Positions 46,850 to 56,940 are shown, counted from the first letter of the stretch. The stretch is 64,000 bases of DNA from Pterois miles (GCA_947000775.1 CAMQGK010000567.1:7929001-7993000), one strand, 5' to 3'. The notes: generated by a model not told the origin, from the sequence alone. Translations and numbers: made by a program.

Positions 46850-49800
46850 TTGACAGTTTATACAGCAGAGTAAAATCAATAGGCAGAATGAGTCAGATCC
46901 TTTTGTGGTAATGACTTTTACAATGCTTAGGTCCCCCATGTCGTCTAAATAAAGCTGTTTTTTTTACCTCTAAGAGGTATTAATTTAGCATGTGAACAAC
47001 ACAAGGGCACCTCCTGTGTCAAGTCTTCCCTCTAACCTGGTGGATCAGCTGAGCTGTTAAAAGCAATGACTCACTTTCAAACATGGGAGCTAAGACAGAT
47101 GGTGCTCAGGCAATATAGTGAATAATTAACAGGTCATTTCAACCCACGAGGATTTTAAAAATACAGAAGACAATCCATCTGCCTCGTTATCTTTACGCTC
47201 ACTAATAAGTGTTCACTTTCACTCCAGACAAACCACAGTGAAGCACCAGGAAGCAGCGAAATAAAGTGAAAATGAGATGGAGTTAAGATAAAGTTAGCAG
47301 GTAGGCAGCGTTAATCACACAGTACCTCTGTCGTGATGGTGCCAGCCTCCGGTGTAATAGTCCTGAAGCAGTTGCGGGCGCTCCCAGGTGTCTAACAGGA
47401 AATCCACCTGATGCTGCTTCCTCCAGGTAAGCGACTGGCACAAGAACTCCCTGGCCTTGTCCAGGTTGAAGTCTCTGGCCCTCAGGAAGCGCAGCACATG
47501 CTGATCCTTTGGAATCTGTAGGGCAACGAGCACAGCTCAAAACTCTGCAAAGACATTTCTTAACCTTTCAGCCGATGGATGCTTGATATTTTCTGTTTTT
47601 AAGCTACAGTACATGCAAGTGTAAAAGCAAGAGCTGAGCAGAAGTCGAGTTTGAGTGAGAGTGTCCAGGAATGACTGTGTATTTTACATAACTGCACAAA
47701 CTGCTCTGTCGTCAAACAATCTGTGATTGTGTTTACGTCACCTTGCCCTTGTGGGTTTCCTGGAGCCACTGGCGCAGTCGGATGAGACAGCTCTCCTGCA
47801 TAGGTGTTAAATCACCTAAGTAACGTCTGATGTAGTCAGCATCCAACTTGTCTATAGGCCAAAACACAGGTACAGTGTAACGTTAGCGAATATTGCATGT
47901 ATACTGTAAATCTGAGACATCAGGACACTACAGTGTATTTATACGACGTCCTCCTTCATCCAACAAACAGATGTACAGTAGGTTGCCTGTACAAGCAACT
48001 TATCGTGAACCCATATTTACGTTTATAGTTGGAAAACAACGTCCTCTAGTGGTCGTAATAATTATGACAGGAAATGAGGAAGCCAGAGGATGTAGTATAA
48101 AGAGAGAGAGAGTTTGCATAGGGCGAACGACGAGGTGGATGGTTAGGACAAACAAACAGAGGACTTTCACCCAGATTGCTGTCTGTGTCCTGCGTGAAAC
48201 AGTCAACACTGACTTATTTTAACTTATGTAATGTAATAATGTACTTACATACGTAACCTTTGAAACATAAACACTTATTCTAATCCAAACCATGATATTT
48301 TCCTAAACCTAAACAAGTTTTTAAAACCATGGGAGTCATTGGCAAACAAACTTTTCTGTCTAGGGCCGCACCCTCTTAGTCGATGAGTCAACTTGTTTTG
48401 GTCTTAAGGCCTCTAAACTCCAGGGGCGTTTTTTTTTTTTTTTTTTTTTTTTTAATGAGATTTATTCACACTTCTCTATATTTTTTTGAACTGTTGTTTT
48501 TGTCATGAGTACTTTCATACAAAACACAAAAGTTACGCAAAAAACAGTTTTTCCCCCCAAAACCGGTTGATCTTTCTGAAATAAATAAAGGCATCAACCT
48601 ATGACTGTACAGAAAGGACATATTCAAAACATAACTATAGTGTATGACAACATGGAGGGTCCGTAGTCCGAACTGAGACAGTTAACTTTATTCATTTCAG
48701 TGTTGACAAAGGCAGCGCAAACCAGATCCACTCCTTCTGTTCTCACCTTTTATAATAAAAGCCCTGAGCGTTTACACTGCGTAACTACACTAGTAATTCA
48801 CTCAGAGCATTTTGCTAAAAGGAAACTCAAAAAAATAACTTACTGTAGTTTAGGCTAAACAACAATTTACCTCAGACAGACTGCCAGATGCTGTTCTAGG
48901 TCAATAAGATCCCAGCAGTTGGTCCTCTGTCTGCGTGAAACTATTCAAATCTGATACTGAAAAAGTGTAGCAACTGTCACAAATTGCAAATGCTGCCAGT
49001 ATGAATAGTTTTGATGTGTTATATTCACTGGAAAGTATTTAGCATTTTCATGTCATTTATTCTTTACATTCCCTGTGTGTAATGGCCTTTAGTCTACTTT
49101 CTTTTGTTTCTTGGTCATTTTTTATGCTTTTTTTCATGCTGAATAGCTTATTCTCCAGAAACGTTACTGCTTTTGTGTGATCCTTTGTTTTGATTAAATT
49201 AATCGATCGATTAGTCGACTAGTTGACGCCACTTATTCAGTCATTGAGGTATAAAGACATTTTCAGCATGAAGAAAACAATAATGGTTCTTTAAACTTTC
49301 CCCTGTTGCTGCTGTAATTTTTTGTTTCAACATTTAGCACTATTGTACTTAAAAATAATGCCAAAGACGGTTAGCGGTGTAAGATTAAAAGCTCTGGGAC
49401 AATAATATATTCAGCTTTTTTACATATAGTATCATTAAAACAGTCATTAATTTCCTGTTATTATACACAGACTAAAGTTATTTCACGCTCTGCAAATACC
49501 CCAGTCCTTTGGGTGAATAACAAGTCAATATAAAGTCATCTTAAAACTTCACTGCACTTTTGAGTTGTGTATTAGCTGCTACTCCAAACTTAACCATGAC
49601 TAGTGAGTAAATACTGACCGTCGGGAGAGCCAGCCACTAACTCTGCAGGACAGTCCAGGTCTTTACTGTCCAGTCCGGTCTTAGCACTGTTCACTGGGAT
49701 GGCTCTGGCAGTGGAGCGGGGCAGCAGCTGGAGCCTCGCAGTGCCAGAGACAACAGGGGGCGTCCAACGAGGTATGTAAGTTACTCCTTCTTCCTCCAGC

Positions 49801-52800
49801 TCTCTGAGGTAGTACTCAATTATTTCTTTACCCTACAACACAGGAAGGAGACAAGACTTCAGGTCAAAGAGGACCCATTATGCTGATTTTCAGGTACATC
49901 TGTTTTATTTTGGGTTCAACTAGAACATGTTTAAATGCTTTAATGTTCAAAACAGTGCTTTATTTTGTGCTGGAGCACCTCTTTTCTTCCTCTGTCTGAA
50001 ACTCCATGTTTAAGCTCCCCCACCCCACCCCACTCCACAGAGTTGTGATTGGGCAACTGAACCAAACTCTTCGGACTCTGCCCCAGCTCCGCTCTAACTA
50101 GCTTCGTTTGAGGGCATGTCAAACTAGGCTTTGTGTGGGGCGGGACTTCAATCAAGGCATTTCAGGCAGTTCAGGGACAACATTTCTGTGGGGGAGAGTA
50201 ACTCCCTTTGGTGTGGACTTTGTAACTTTGCAGACCTTTTACATGTACACAAAACTACATGACACACTAAAGGAAAAGGAAAAAAACATAATAGGTCCTC
50301 TTTAATGTGACTCTATGGTAAATACGTGTAAAACAAGAAGTGACCCAGTCAGCAGATCACAGAACACAAACATTGTAGGCAAATGCAATGTAACTTTTAG
50401 CAATTGTAGGTAGATTTCCATAAACGTAACAGTTAAAGTCAAGTCATAGAAACAAACCTTTTTAATGCTGCTAGCATACTGTTTCATAGCTATCTTCTCT
50501 GCCGTGCTTTCAAAGCCAAAAAAGGACTTAATGTCCAGACTGGCTGTCTGTTCGAAGCACGTCCAGTCTTCATTCTCTGGATGAACCTGTGACAGAGGAT
50601 AAAAATTTCAACTTGCTGTTACAGTACTTGTTAGTCCACTTATATGTCCCAACAAAGTACAAAAGCAGCAATACAATTAGGGCTGTGCTTTATCAAAAAA
50701 AAAATATATATTCTTTGTCAACTAAAACGCATGCGTTACTGTTGACTCATCATTGATTTAATCAATTTAAACTGAGTTTCTTCAAAAAGAATAACAATAA
50801 CAAATTTAAATTATGTCTTTACCAGCAATGTGATCATAGGTTTATTGGAAATAAGTCATTTAGCATGAAAAAAGCATGAGAAATGAATTATTGTCTAAAT
50901 AAATCTTAGTTGACTAAAACCAAAACAACAAATTAGTTGAGTAATCAACTAAGAGAGGGTAGCCACAGATACAACACATAACGATGAATAAAAAAGTATG
51001 CCACAGATGAAGTGGCTCTACACTCTAAAGTACTTGAATGCAGCAGAAACAATATTGCTGGTGGGGGTTATGTTGTGGAAATGTTTCAGCTGGATAGGTA
51101 TTATTGGAGTGAGTCACACTACATTGACTTTAAAGACTCCACCTGTTGACACAAGTCTTCAGTGCATTTGGCACACTATAACAGGATCATTTAGATTAAA
51201 AATAGATGCGCTGAATAGAAAAGTCCGATTTTTTTACTGGTATGCAGCAGAGAATCTTGGCATTGTAAAAGTGTTCTTTAAAACAATAAAACAAGTACAG
51301 CAACAAAGAAATAAAACTCACTGTGTAGTTGCAGCACTCGCGGACGATGACTCTGCTGGAAAAAGTCTCGTTGTGGACCTCAATGTGGAGCGTCCTGTCT
51401 CTGCGGTTCAGGGTGTTCTTTTGGATAAAGTACAGGTAGTCTACACCAGCAATCTATTTACAGAAAAAATAAGCAGGACGCCAACAAAAAATGTTTCAAT
51501 GAGTCAGTCAAAATCTAATGCAACATTGCCACAAAATACCAGAGGTGTCAAGACAGGCACATCCCAAGTCCTAAACTTTGAGTTTCGAGTCCTAAACAAG
51601 TCATTATGTGCTCGTCATCATTTGCGTCTAAAGATATGTGTGTCTCTCTTTTGTTGACCACCGCTTTGTTTTTGTATGCAGACAAAATTATCATTGTTAT
51701 AATTTTTTTCAATGTAACGTTACGTCTTCATGGTTTTGTCCTGCAACTTGATTGGATGCTGTTGGATATATGGAGTCTATGGTTCAAACAAAGTGGACCT
51801 GAGGAATTAAATGTTGACTAGCTGGGATGAATAATGTTAACATTACTTGATTCAGGAAATGAGCTGATTTGTGGTAAACTTGTAAAATAACATATTTAAT
51901 CTTTGGGCTTGGGGGAGAAGGTTTCATTTATGATCAAGTCAAAAGGCTGAAGTCCAAGTGAAGTCATTAGTGTTAAAGTCCAAGTCGATAACAAATACCA
52001 TCTTTAAAATTGCTTTTCTCTGACACAGTCTTGACAAATATTTTTGTTTGATCTGATTATATCTACTGCTATGACTATTGCTTGCTCTGTAAAAGGTCAG
52101 AGGAGAGGTACCCGTTTAAGAAGCCTTGGGGCCTCAATGTCGATCACACAGCGCCTCTCAGTGACCAGCGTGGATCCGTCCTTGCTTTGGCTCTCGCTGA
52201 TGATCTCACTGCTCACAAACACTGGGATTAGGTGGGACTTTGGGAACCGCCTCACATAGGCCTGAGAGGGGGAAAGACATCACATGTGGAAGAAATGAGC
52301 AGATTCTCTAGTCTTGATGTCATACTGTTGTTGTACTTTTGTTTCTCTGAGCAGCACTACTACCCCTGGTTCTGTACATTCTGTTCCCAGTCAGTGTTTT
52401 TGCTTTTGTCCGGCCCACTGCGAGGCAGCTCTCTGATTGGGCAAGAAAAGCTGCTTTGTATGGACGCATTATGGTCACTTGTGTTTGCCGGAGGAGTAAA
52501 CTATACTGCTGCAGGCTCCAGACTACAAGGTGTGATTTACAGCACATCATTTCTGCATCTGGTTAGGAACAGTTAGTGGCTTTAACAGTTTATAGAAACA
52601 CAAACTGCCGCTGTGGCAGCTTTTACAAGCAGTGATTTGTGCTTTACTGCCCACAGTACGCTGTATGACCATCTGTCCAAGCCTGTGTCACCGGGGCTCA
52701 CCTCACCTGTCAATATTGATTGAGTCGCTGAGCGGCCATTTCAGGACGTGCAAATAGTCCTCAGTCTATGTAGCAGCAGTGTGCTGATAAAATATTGACA

Positions 52801-55800
52801 GGTAACTAAGGATGTAGACAGAAAGCTGCCTGCTTAATGTTTACAGTGGCAATAAATGATTTCACCATGGAGCAGAAAACTATTGCTACCACTCTTGAGA
52901 CACTAGGTGTGGAAACCACTGACAACCTGAACTGGTACATGTATGCAGTCATTCAGCAGACTGACCAAGGAACAGAGGATCTCCAAATTTACACTTTAAG
53001 CGTCACTCTTGAAGATTTTCATTTAAATAAATTTCTGTTAAGTCACTATCTATCGCCAAAGGAGGTAACACAATGCTGACTTAGTGCATGATCCATAGAT
53101 GTGAAACAGTATTGATAAAATTGCATTAAAAAAGTAGTAAAAAGAAAAAAATGCTGTATTATAGTTTTCCTCAGGTGTATACACACAGAAAATGGAACTG
53201 TGCACACATTTCTGAAGATGTGAAGCTCAAGGTTACATCAAAAATTTCACACTAACATGTTTTTCATTAGGGATGCACCGATACCGGATCAGATATCGGG
53301 CCTCACTCAACTAGCTGGATCAGATTTTGGAGACAACGGGGACGATCCATTCAACTCAATTTTATATACTATATACATTATTCACTGCAATTTTAATTGT
53401 AATTCCTGTTCATTTTGAAGATTTTTTTTAAATCAAGTGGTTGGTGTACAATTTATTATTTTAATCATGAATAATTCATGACATTTATATCTATGGATTT
53501 ATTTGTTTCATTTTTTGGAAAAAAAATGTTTAAGTCACTTCCACACAGTGAGGCATACAGCTTATCAATTAGACACTGTTACAGCCCAGGTATCGTTATC
53601 AGTATCTGGACAGATCGGTGCATCCCTACTATTTACTACACTAAAACAGTATGTGAGAGTTTTTATTATGTGTGAAACCTTAGTGTGAAAGCAACTGCAT
53701 ATTATTTCAGTTGAAGTGTAATATTTCACTTTGATAGCCGTTATGTATTTTTAAACTGGTTCAGACTTTATGATTCTATCATCGTTCGATCACTTGAGGT
53801 TGGGGCTGGTTACCACAGTTTCACGTCTCCAGCTGACGAAGAGCCTCTCAAGAAGTGACAACATACTGTAAATTACAGTTCAGTGCATCTGAAAAGACAC
53901 ATACTACTATTTATGCACACAAAGGCATATTCAGTGATAGTACACTAATTATATAGTGCATAGTATGCGATTTCAGACGCAGTCAACCAGGAGTGAAATC
54001 TTAAAGATTGCCACTATAAGTGTTGGTCTTTCAGCAACACCCACACACACTTATTCTGCTTGTATTGATACAGCACAGCATACTGTATAATAATCAATTA
54101 GATGACATCAACTAAGCATATTAATGGGAAATGTCACCTTGGTAAATAAGCAGTACTGACTGATGTTATGTAACCATATGTTTCAATGATTGCAGACAAA
54201 TTGATGTCTTTGTCCTCCCTATTCCTCTCTGAGCTATAAACATAGAAGCATAATTACATAAAATATGAGCTGACTAGAAATGTCAATGGCCATTTCCACC
54301 ATCGTATTTCACATTAGCCAACCAATAACAGTCTAATGGATGTGGAACAAGGCACTTTATTTCTTTAGGGGATACTGATTAAATGCAGTTCTTTAGGTGT
54401 CAACCACTCGCAGGTAGCATAGCATATCTATTACATACAAACGCAGAGAAGCATTAGGACGTGTCATGTAAGGAACAACAAAGATTTCACTGATTAAACA
54501 TTCAGTACTATCCAGAACGCTGATTGTTAGCTGGAGTGATAACAGCCATGGGATGAATGAGAAAATGCAGAGATTGATGGGAGCAGACTATTCACTGGAT
54601 TCTCTCCTTGAGGCTGTCAAGGCCTGGATCTTTTCACAGGATTTACTTTTCACAAAAGGCCTATTTTGAGATCTTGTTCAATAACACGCAGTGATGCAAG
54701 ATGAATTATAGACCTGTGATGTTTCACTGGAAATAAAGCTTTGTGTGGGTGTCAACTTGGACTGCTTGGTGAGGGAGTTCTTGTCTGCAGAGCAACGTGT
54801 CACCGCAGCATCGCGGTCTTTACCCCTGCTCTTAGGATACATTGCATAAGTCTTCGGCTTAATATATAACTGCAGGGAGCAAGAAACGACAGCAAGAGAG
54901 TGAAAACAGACTCATGGAAATGTACATTTATTTTACCTTTGTCCTACTTTTGTTTCACATAGAAACAGAGACATTTTTCCAGTAGTTTATCATATAGCAA
55001 GTAAATGTTTGGAAAGTAGTATCTCCATTGCTATTTCAGAGCATTCCTCTGGTGTGACTGGTGAATACTGCTGCAATAAATATTTTGACATTTGCATTAA
55101 TATAGCTAGAAAATATTCAGCTGACGAACTCAGTCTAGAAGTTCAAGGTATATTATATATTATTACTGATAGTTTGTTTAAAATGGGCGCAATCATACAC
55201 AATAACTCAAACACTCCTGACCTCTTATAGATAGGGATGCACCGATACTGGATCGGATATTGGGCCGATACTGACTCAAATAGCTGGATCGGATATCAGG
55301 GACACTGGGACCGATCTATTCAATTCAGTGCAATGTTATATACTATACACATTATATGCTGGAATTTTAGGCAACACTTCATTTTACAGGTCCACAAATT
55401 TCATGGTAATTAGGTGATAATTAGCAAGTAGTTTCTTTGCAATTACTACTGTAATTACTTATTTCCCAACAGCTCCTAATTTATTTAATACATTTCCATA
55501 CAAATAATAAATAATAATACAAACGTTTCTATGATTTATTTCCATGTTTGCTGATAATTATATAATAATTAGCAAATAAATGCTTTGAAATTTCTTTGAA
55601 AAAACTTCCTGAATCAGGACATTAGCTACCAGGTAACGTTTGTGTTGAAAATAAGTCACAGTGGTGAGATTTATGCCTGATCAGAGGTAAATATTAGAGG
55701 AATTTGACAGTAATTTAAAAAAAAAAATTCAAATAGGTTATTTGTTAATTAACATCTAATCACCATGAACTTTGCAGACCTGTGAAATGAAGTGTTACCA

Positions 55801-56625
55801 CATTTTAATTCCCTTAAAGTACTGACCAATTTGTTTCTGCATTAAAAAAAGGTTTAATTTTTTTGCCAAGTTGTCACTGTACGATTTATTACATTACTGA
55901 TAAATAATTCATTAAACTTGTATCTGTGTATTTATCTGTTACCTTTTTTTTGTTTTTTTTTTTTACAAAGTTAGAAAAGTGATGTTTATGTCGAGCCTGA
56001 TGTTGACCTACCAGAATAATCCCAATCACTTCCACACAGCGACGCATACAGATTATTAATCAATCATTGGTATTGGATCAGTACTCTGTATCTGTATCGC
56101 TAGCTACAGATGCTTCTATAATATGTGTATCTATACCAATAGTTTTTTGAATATACAACATCTAGACCAGTTTAAGAGGCAAAGAAATGCAAAGTTTATT
56201 GAGCAGCTTTTTCACAGAATACATATTACTGTACATATTTACCACAGCATCAGTATAAAAGAGTGTATATACAGTCTGCTCTGTCCATTCACTCAGCACA
56301 AAGCATTCACTGCAGGAAAGTGTATCTCAAGAAGGAGACAGGTGGCCCTGGGAGGCAGACAAGGCTGCCACAGTGTCTGGTCTCCTGTTTACTCTGGATT
56401 TCTATGTTTATTTAATATTTAGTTTTCAATTAGCGCAAAAGGAGAATATGATTAAAGTGTAAGGGTCAAAGCCACACTGTCAATAGATCTACAGTCTCCA
56501 GTTTGGTTTATCTGCAAAGTAATGACCATGAGATGTCTTTATAATGCACAGACGCTACTCACCGCCATTATTAACTCAAACGGGTGCTTGTAGACCCGGA
56601 CCGGGGACTGGTATTCCTGCACCAT
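41040..56625 (-). CDS. sec14l1: SEC14-like lipid-binding protein 1, complete 15-exon coding gene
   Basis: Joined coding exons (minus strand): 56563-56625, 52112-52261, 51322-51453, 50458-50586, 49619-49832, 47742-47851, 47326-47515, 46672-46760, 45963-46033, 45707-45878, 44453-44587, 44127-44261, 42469-42720, 42153-42331, 41040-41145. They total 2127 bases, i.e. 708 residues plus stop; human SEC14L1 has 715. All introns are GT-AG and phases agree. Domain order: PRELI/MSF1 (about 1-175), variable linker, CRAL-TRIO N-terminal helices plus SEC14 lipid-binding domain (about 250-510), GOLD domain (about 525-675), Ser-rich tail. Known for the family: cytosolic/Golgi lipid-transfer-like protein; mammalian SEC14L1 binds choline and acetylcholine transporters and restrains RIG-I signalling. 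The start ACCATGG is a strong Kozak match and begins the conserved MVQ(E/K)YQSPVRVYK. Paralogue SEC14L5 is less likely, because the linker-free blocks (for example FKGAPYE, KRAPQPPKKDTLGAH, SGFSQLSAATTSSS) follow L1. Confidence 0.95.
41235..41913 (+). mobile_element. D1 DNA transposon in sec14l1 intron 15
   Basis: It begins TAGGGCTGTC followed by ATTAATCAC motifs and runs through GACTTGACTATGACTTGCCC and GGTCAGAGGTCAAGGGACCC to a degraded right end (GTGTTATCGTGTAAGTTAAC). Reverse-complement partner of 1-602. It lies opposite to the direction of sec14l1 transcription. Confidence 0.85.
42153..42331 (-). CDS. sec14l1: sec14l1 exon 15 (GOLD domain, second half)
   Basis: Encodes residues about 615-674, GSHITRWPGFYILQWRFHSS through LASLQVSSHKCKIMYYTEVL. 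Acceptor GTTCAAACAG, donor AG|GTCAG. The WPG-x-Y-x-LQW core is characteristic of the GOLD beta-sandwich in SEC14-like proteins. Confidence 0.96.
42469..42720 (-). CDS. sec14l1: sec14l1 exon 14 (GOLD domain, first half)
   Basis: 84 in-frame codons (residues 531-614). They include ASSVITWDFDVSKGDVIFKI, YHSKRAPQPPKKDTLGAH and LIDRAWVLGQDYSMVEKALT. Acceptor CCTCTCGCAG, donor CAG|GTCAGAGAG. The reading frame continues into both introns by chance (to 42433 and 42858); the splice borders define the exon. Confidence 0.97.
43072..43388 (+). mobile_element. S1 SINE in sec14l1 intron 13
   Basis: It starts GCACGGTGGTGTAGTGGTTA, with a B-box GGTTCGAATCT, then the S1 body and the ending CCCCAAACAGAATAAGCTGT plus GATGGATGG. 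Opposite orientation to the host gene. Confidence 0.9.
43480..43980 (+). repeat. Diverged repeat in sec14l1 intron 13
   Basis: 43684-43790 matches 42839-42945 in the same intron at roughly 70% by eye (CCCCAGTTGATT...GCATTAAGGCAAT...GTTTAAATATG). It continues with GGAGACATGTTATAGAAGCA and AAAATAGCCCAAAATCTCAA up to about 43980, a texture typical of a teleost interspersed repeat. The 91-codon open frame across it is not a gene. Confidence 0.5.
44127..44261 (-). CDS. sec14l1: sec14l1 exon 13
   Basis: 45 codons (residues 486-530): CDIPEGGMVPKSLYRTAEEL through SIYKSASIFKGAPYE. Acceptor GCTGTCTCCAG, donor GAG|GTACAG. It carries the end of the SEC14 domain and the hinge to GOLD. Confidence 0.97.
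44453..44587 (-). CDS. sec14l1: sec14l1 exon 12
   Basis: 45 codons (residues 441-485): VSPLIDENTRKKFLVYAGND through KEIIPDFLRGDCM. Acceptor GTTTCCAG, donor ATG|GTGAGG. SEC14 domain, the AGNDYQ-GGL-DYID region conserved in the family. Confidence 0.97.
44779..45155 (-). mobile_element. S1 SINE, full length, in sec14l1 intron 11
   Basis: Minus-strand reading goes from the head GGCTGCACGGTGGTGCAGTG, through an exact B-box GGTTCGATTCC (45085-45095), to GGAAAAGCGGTTGACGATGA and a GGATGG tail. Flanking 14-bp repeats TAC(T/A)ATATGAACAT at 44765-44778 and 45156-45169 differ at one base. This is the best preserved S1 copy in the window, and it is in the same orientation as the gene. Confidence 0.93.
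45707..45878 (-). CDS. sec14l1: sec14l1 exon 11 (core of SEC14 lipid pocket)
   Basis: Residues about 383-440: SCWTCLVDLEGLNMRHLWRP through NYPETLGRLLILRAPRVFPV to LWTL. The YPE-x-L and APRVF-x-VLW motifs are the signature of CRAL-TRIO/SEC14 domains. Human has SSW where this protein has SCW. Donor CTG|GTGAGA. Confidence 0.97.
45963..46033 (-). CDS. sec14l1: sec14l1 exon 10
   Basis: 71 bases encoding VLSINEEGLRRCEENTRVFG then RPI and two bases of Ser. Acceptor GTGACCCAG, donor AG|GTGCCT. Confidence 0.96.
46112..46646 (+). mobile_element. M1 MITE, copy 3, in sec14l1 intron 9
   Basis: Left end TTAAATATGCAGTGTGTAAG, right end GTTACACACTGTTCCTTTA, with the same internal blocks as copy 2. Its right end is only 25 nt from the exon 9 donor (exon ends at 46672). 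Confidence 0.88.
46672..46760 (-). CDS. sec14l1: sec14l1 exon 9
   Basis: 89 bases encoding (D)GRPLYILRLGQMDTKGLVRA through LGEEVLLRQ. Acceptor TGTGTGGTTTAG, donor CAG|GTGACA. The acceptor is preceded by a G/T repeat rather than a normal pyrimidine tract (see findings). Skipping of this 89-base exon would shift the frame. Confidence 0.97.
46776..46847. repeat. (CA)36 microsatellite in sec14l1 intron 8
   Basis: 72 bases of CA on the plus strand, so the pre-mRNA carries (GU)36. It ends 15 bases from exon 9. Confidence 0.98.
47326..47515 (-). CDS. sec14l1: sec14l1 exon 8
   Basis: 190 bases (residues 267-330): IPKDQHVLRFLRARDFNLDK, then AREFLCQSLTWRKQHQVDFL, then YYTGGWHHHDR. It covers the CRAL-TRIO N-terminal helices (LRFLRARDF) and the entry to the SEC14 fold. 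Acceptor CCCTACAG, donor AGAG|GTACTG. Confidence 0.97.
47742..47851 (-). CDS. sec14l1: sec14l1 exon 7
   Basis: 110 bases encoding DKLDADYIRRYLGDLTPMQE through LIRLRQWLQETHKGK. Acceptor GGCCTATAG, donor AAG|GTGACG. First part of the CRAL-TRIO N-terminal region. Confidence 0.97.
48405..49110 (+). mobile_element. F1 element, copy 2, with a T25 run, in sec14l1 intron 6
   Basis: AGGCCTCTAAACTCCAGGGGCG then T25 (48429-48453), GACAAAGGCAGCGCAAACCA at 48709, and a right end GTGTGTAATGGCCTTTAGTC at about 49075-49095. It matches 8012-8370 at both ends and in the middle but is longer. hAT-like ATTAATCGATCGATTAGTCG follows at about 49196. Confidence 0.6.
49619..49832 (-). CDS. sec14l1: sec14l1 exon 6 (end of PRELI domain and linker)
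   Basis: 214 bases: GKEIIEYYLRELEEEGVTYI, PRWTPPVVSG, then a linker TARLQLLPRSTARAIPVNSA to LVAGSPD. The first 25 residues are conserved with human. The linker is diverged, as it is between vertebrate paralogues, and accounts for the 7-residue shorter protein. Donor GACG|GTCAGT. Confidence 0.95.
49866..50303. mobile_element. MITE with 17-bp terminal inverted repeats in sec14l1 intron 5
   Basis: Left end AAAGAGGACCCATTATG (49866-49882) and right end CATAATAGGTCCTCTTT (50287-50303) are inverted copies with one mismatch. No transposase frame inside. Confidence 0.88.
50458..50586 (-). CDS. sec14l1: sec14l1 exon 5 (PRELI domain)
   Basis: 43 codons (residues 116-158): VHPENEDWTCFEQTASLDIK through FFGFESTAEKIAMKQYASSI. 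Nearly identical to mammalian SEC14L1. Acceptor CTCTGTCACAG, donor AAG|GTTTGT. Confidence 0.97.
50678..50955. mobile_element. hAT-like MITE remnant in sec14l1 intron 4
   Basis: AGGGCTGTGCTTTATC at the left and CAACTAAGAGAGGGTAGCC at the right. Internal GATTTAATCAATTTAAACTG and AGCATGAAAAAAGCATGAG echo the remnant at 5046-5260. Confidence 0.55.
51322..51453 (-). CDS. sec14l1: sec14l1 exon 4 (PRELI domain)
   Basis: 44 codons (residues 72-115): IAGVDYLYFIQKNTLNRRDR through HNETFSSRVIVRECCNYT. Acceptor GTAAATAG, donor ACA|GTGAGT. A 219-codon plus-strand frame covering this exon is an antisense artefact. Confidence 0.97.
51540..52025. repeat. Interspersed repeat remnant in sec14l1 intron 3
   Basis: Repeated CAAGTC/AAGTCC motifs (CCAAGTCCTAAACTTTGAG at 51560; GAAGTCCAAGTGAAGTCATT at 51950) mark a common teleost element type. 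Ends are not defined. Confidence 0.4.
52112..52261 (-). CDS. sec14l1: sec14l1 exon 3 (PRELI domain)
   Basis: 50 codons (residues 22-71): AYVRRFPKSHLIPVFVSSEI through TERRCVIDIEAPRLLKR. Acceptor CCCTCTCAG, donor CGG|GTACCT. This is the most diverged part of the PRELI domain relative to human (human has FPTCPLIPMFVGSDTV). Confidence 0.96.
52262..53267. other. First part of sec14l1 intron 2, nothing recognised
   Basis: No repeat copy or reading frame of note; 52837-53079 is open on the plus strand without a known domain. Confidence 0.4.
53268..53628. mobile_element. H1 hAT-like MITE, intact ends, in sec14l1 intron 2
   Basis: Left end TAGGGATGCACCGATACCGG and right end ATCGGTGCATCCCTA are inverted repeats of 15 bases. 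The inside is AT-rich and non-coding. Confidence 0.92.
53629..55231. other. sec14l1 intron 2, unclassified
   Basis: No repeat copy, RNA gene or coding signal recognised. Confidence 0.4.
55232..56100. mobile_element. H1 MITE, second copy, split by another MITE
   Basis: The left part (55232-55369, TAGGGATGCACCGATACTGG) and the right part (55800-56100, with CACTTCCACACAGCGACGCA) match 53268-53628 in order. The canonical right end is degraded. The interruption 55370-55799 is a separate element. Confidence 0.85.
55370..55799. mobile_element. MITE with 23-bp inverted ends nested in H1
   Basis: 55370-55392 (GGCAACACTTCATTTTACAG plus GTC) and 55777-55799 are reverse complements with two mismatches. 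The H1 copy at 53268 shows the uninterrupted site (GCAATTTTAATTG); ATTTTA occurs on both sides of the insertion. Confidence 0.88.
56563..56625 (-). CDS. sec14l1: sec14l1 exon 2, coding part with start codon
   Basis: Encodes MVQEYQSPVRVYKHPFELIM then A, the invariant start of SEC14L1/L5 proteins. The ATG at 56625 sits in ACCATGG. The exon extends to 56644 as 5' UTR (acceptor TTATCCAACAG). Donor GCG|GTGAGTAGC. Confidence 0.96.
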
Positions 56626-56940
56626 GGTGGAGACCGTTTCACCTCTGTTGGATAACCACAAATATACACTATCATGACTCAGCGGAAATGTATACTTTAA
56701 ACAAGCAAGTTTTTCTGTACTGCGTTTGTGCTGTAAACAGGTCAGCAGAGGCAGCAAGACGTTCACGTGACCCTCGTTTAATGCAGTTTCAAACCGTAGA
56801 AGAAGAGAGAGTCACAACAGTTGGCATCCTCGCGTAACAACCTATAAAGTATTTAAAGGGATAAACTGTAAAAACTAAACACGCACATAAGTAGTTTTAG
56901 TGAGAAATGGTCCGAGCAGCGAGCAAACAGGGGAACTTAC

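Noticed and set aside
50998..51657. 219-codon plus-strand reading frame, the longest in the window
   Set aside because: It runs antisense across sec14l1 exon 4 and into its introns, has no domain, and is explained by the open complementary strand of a coding exon.
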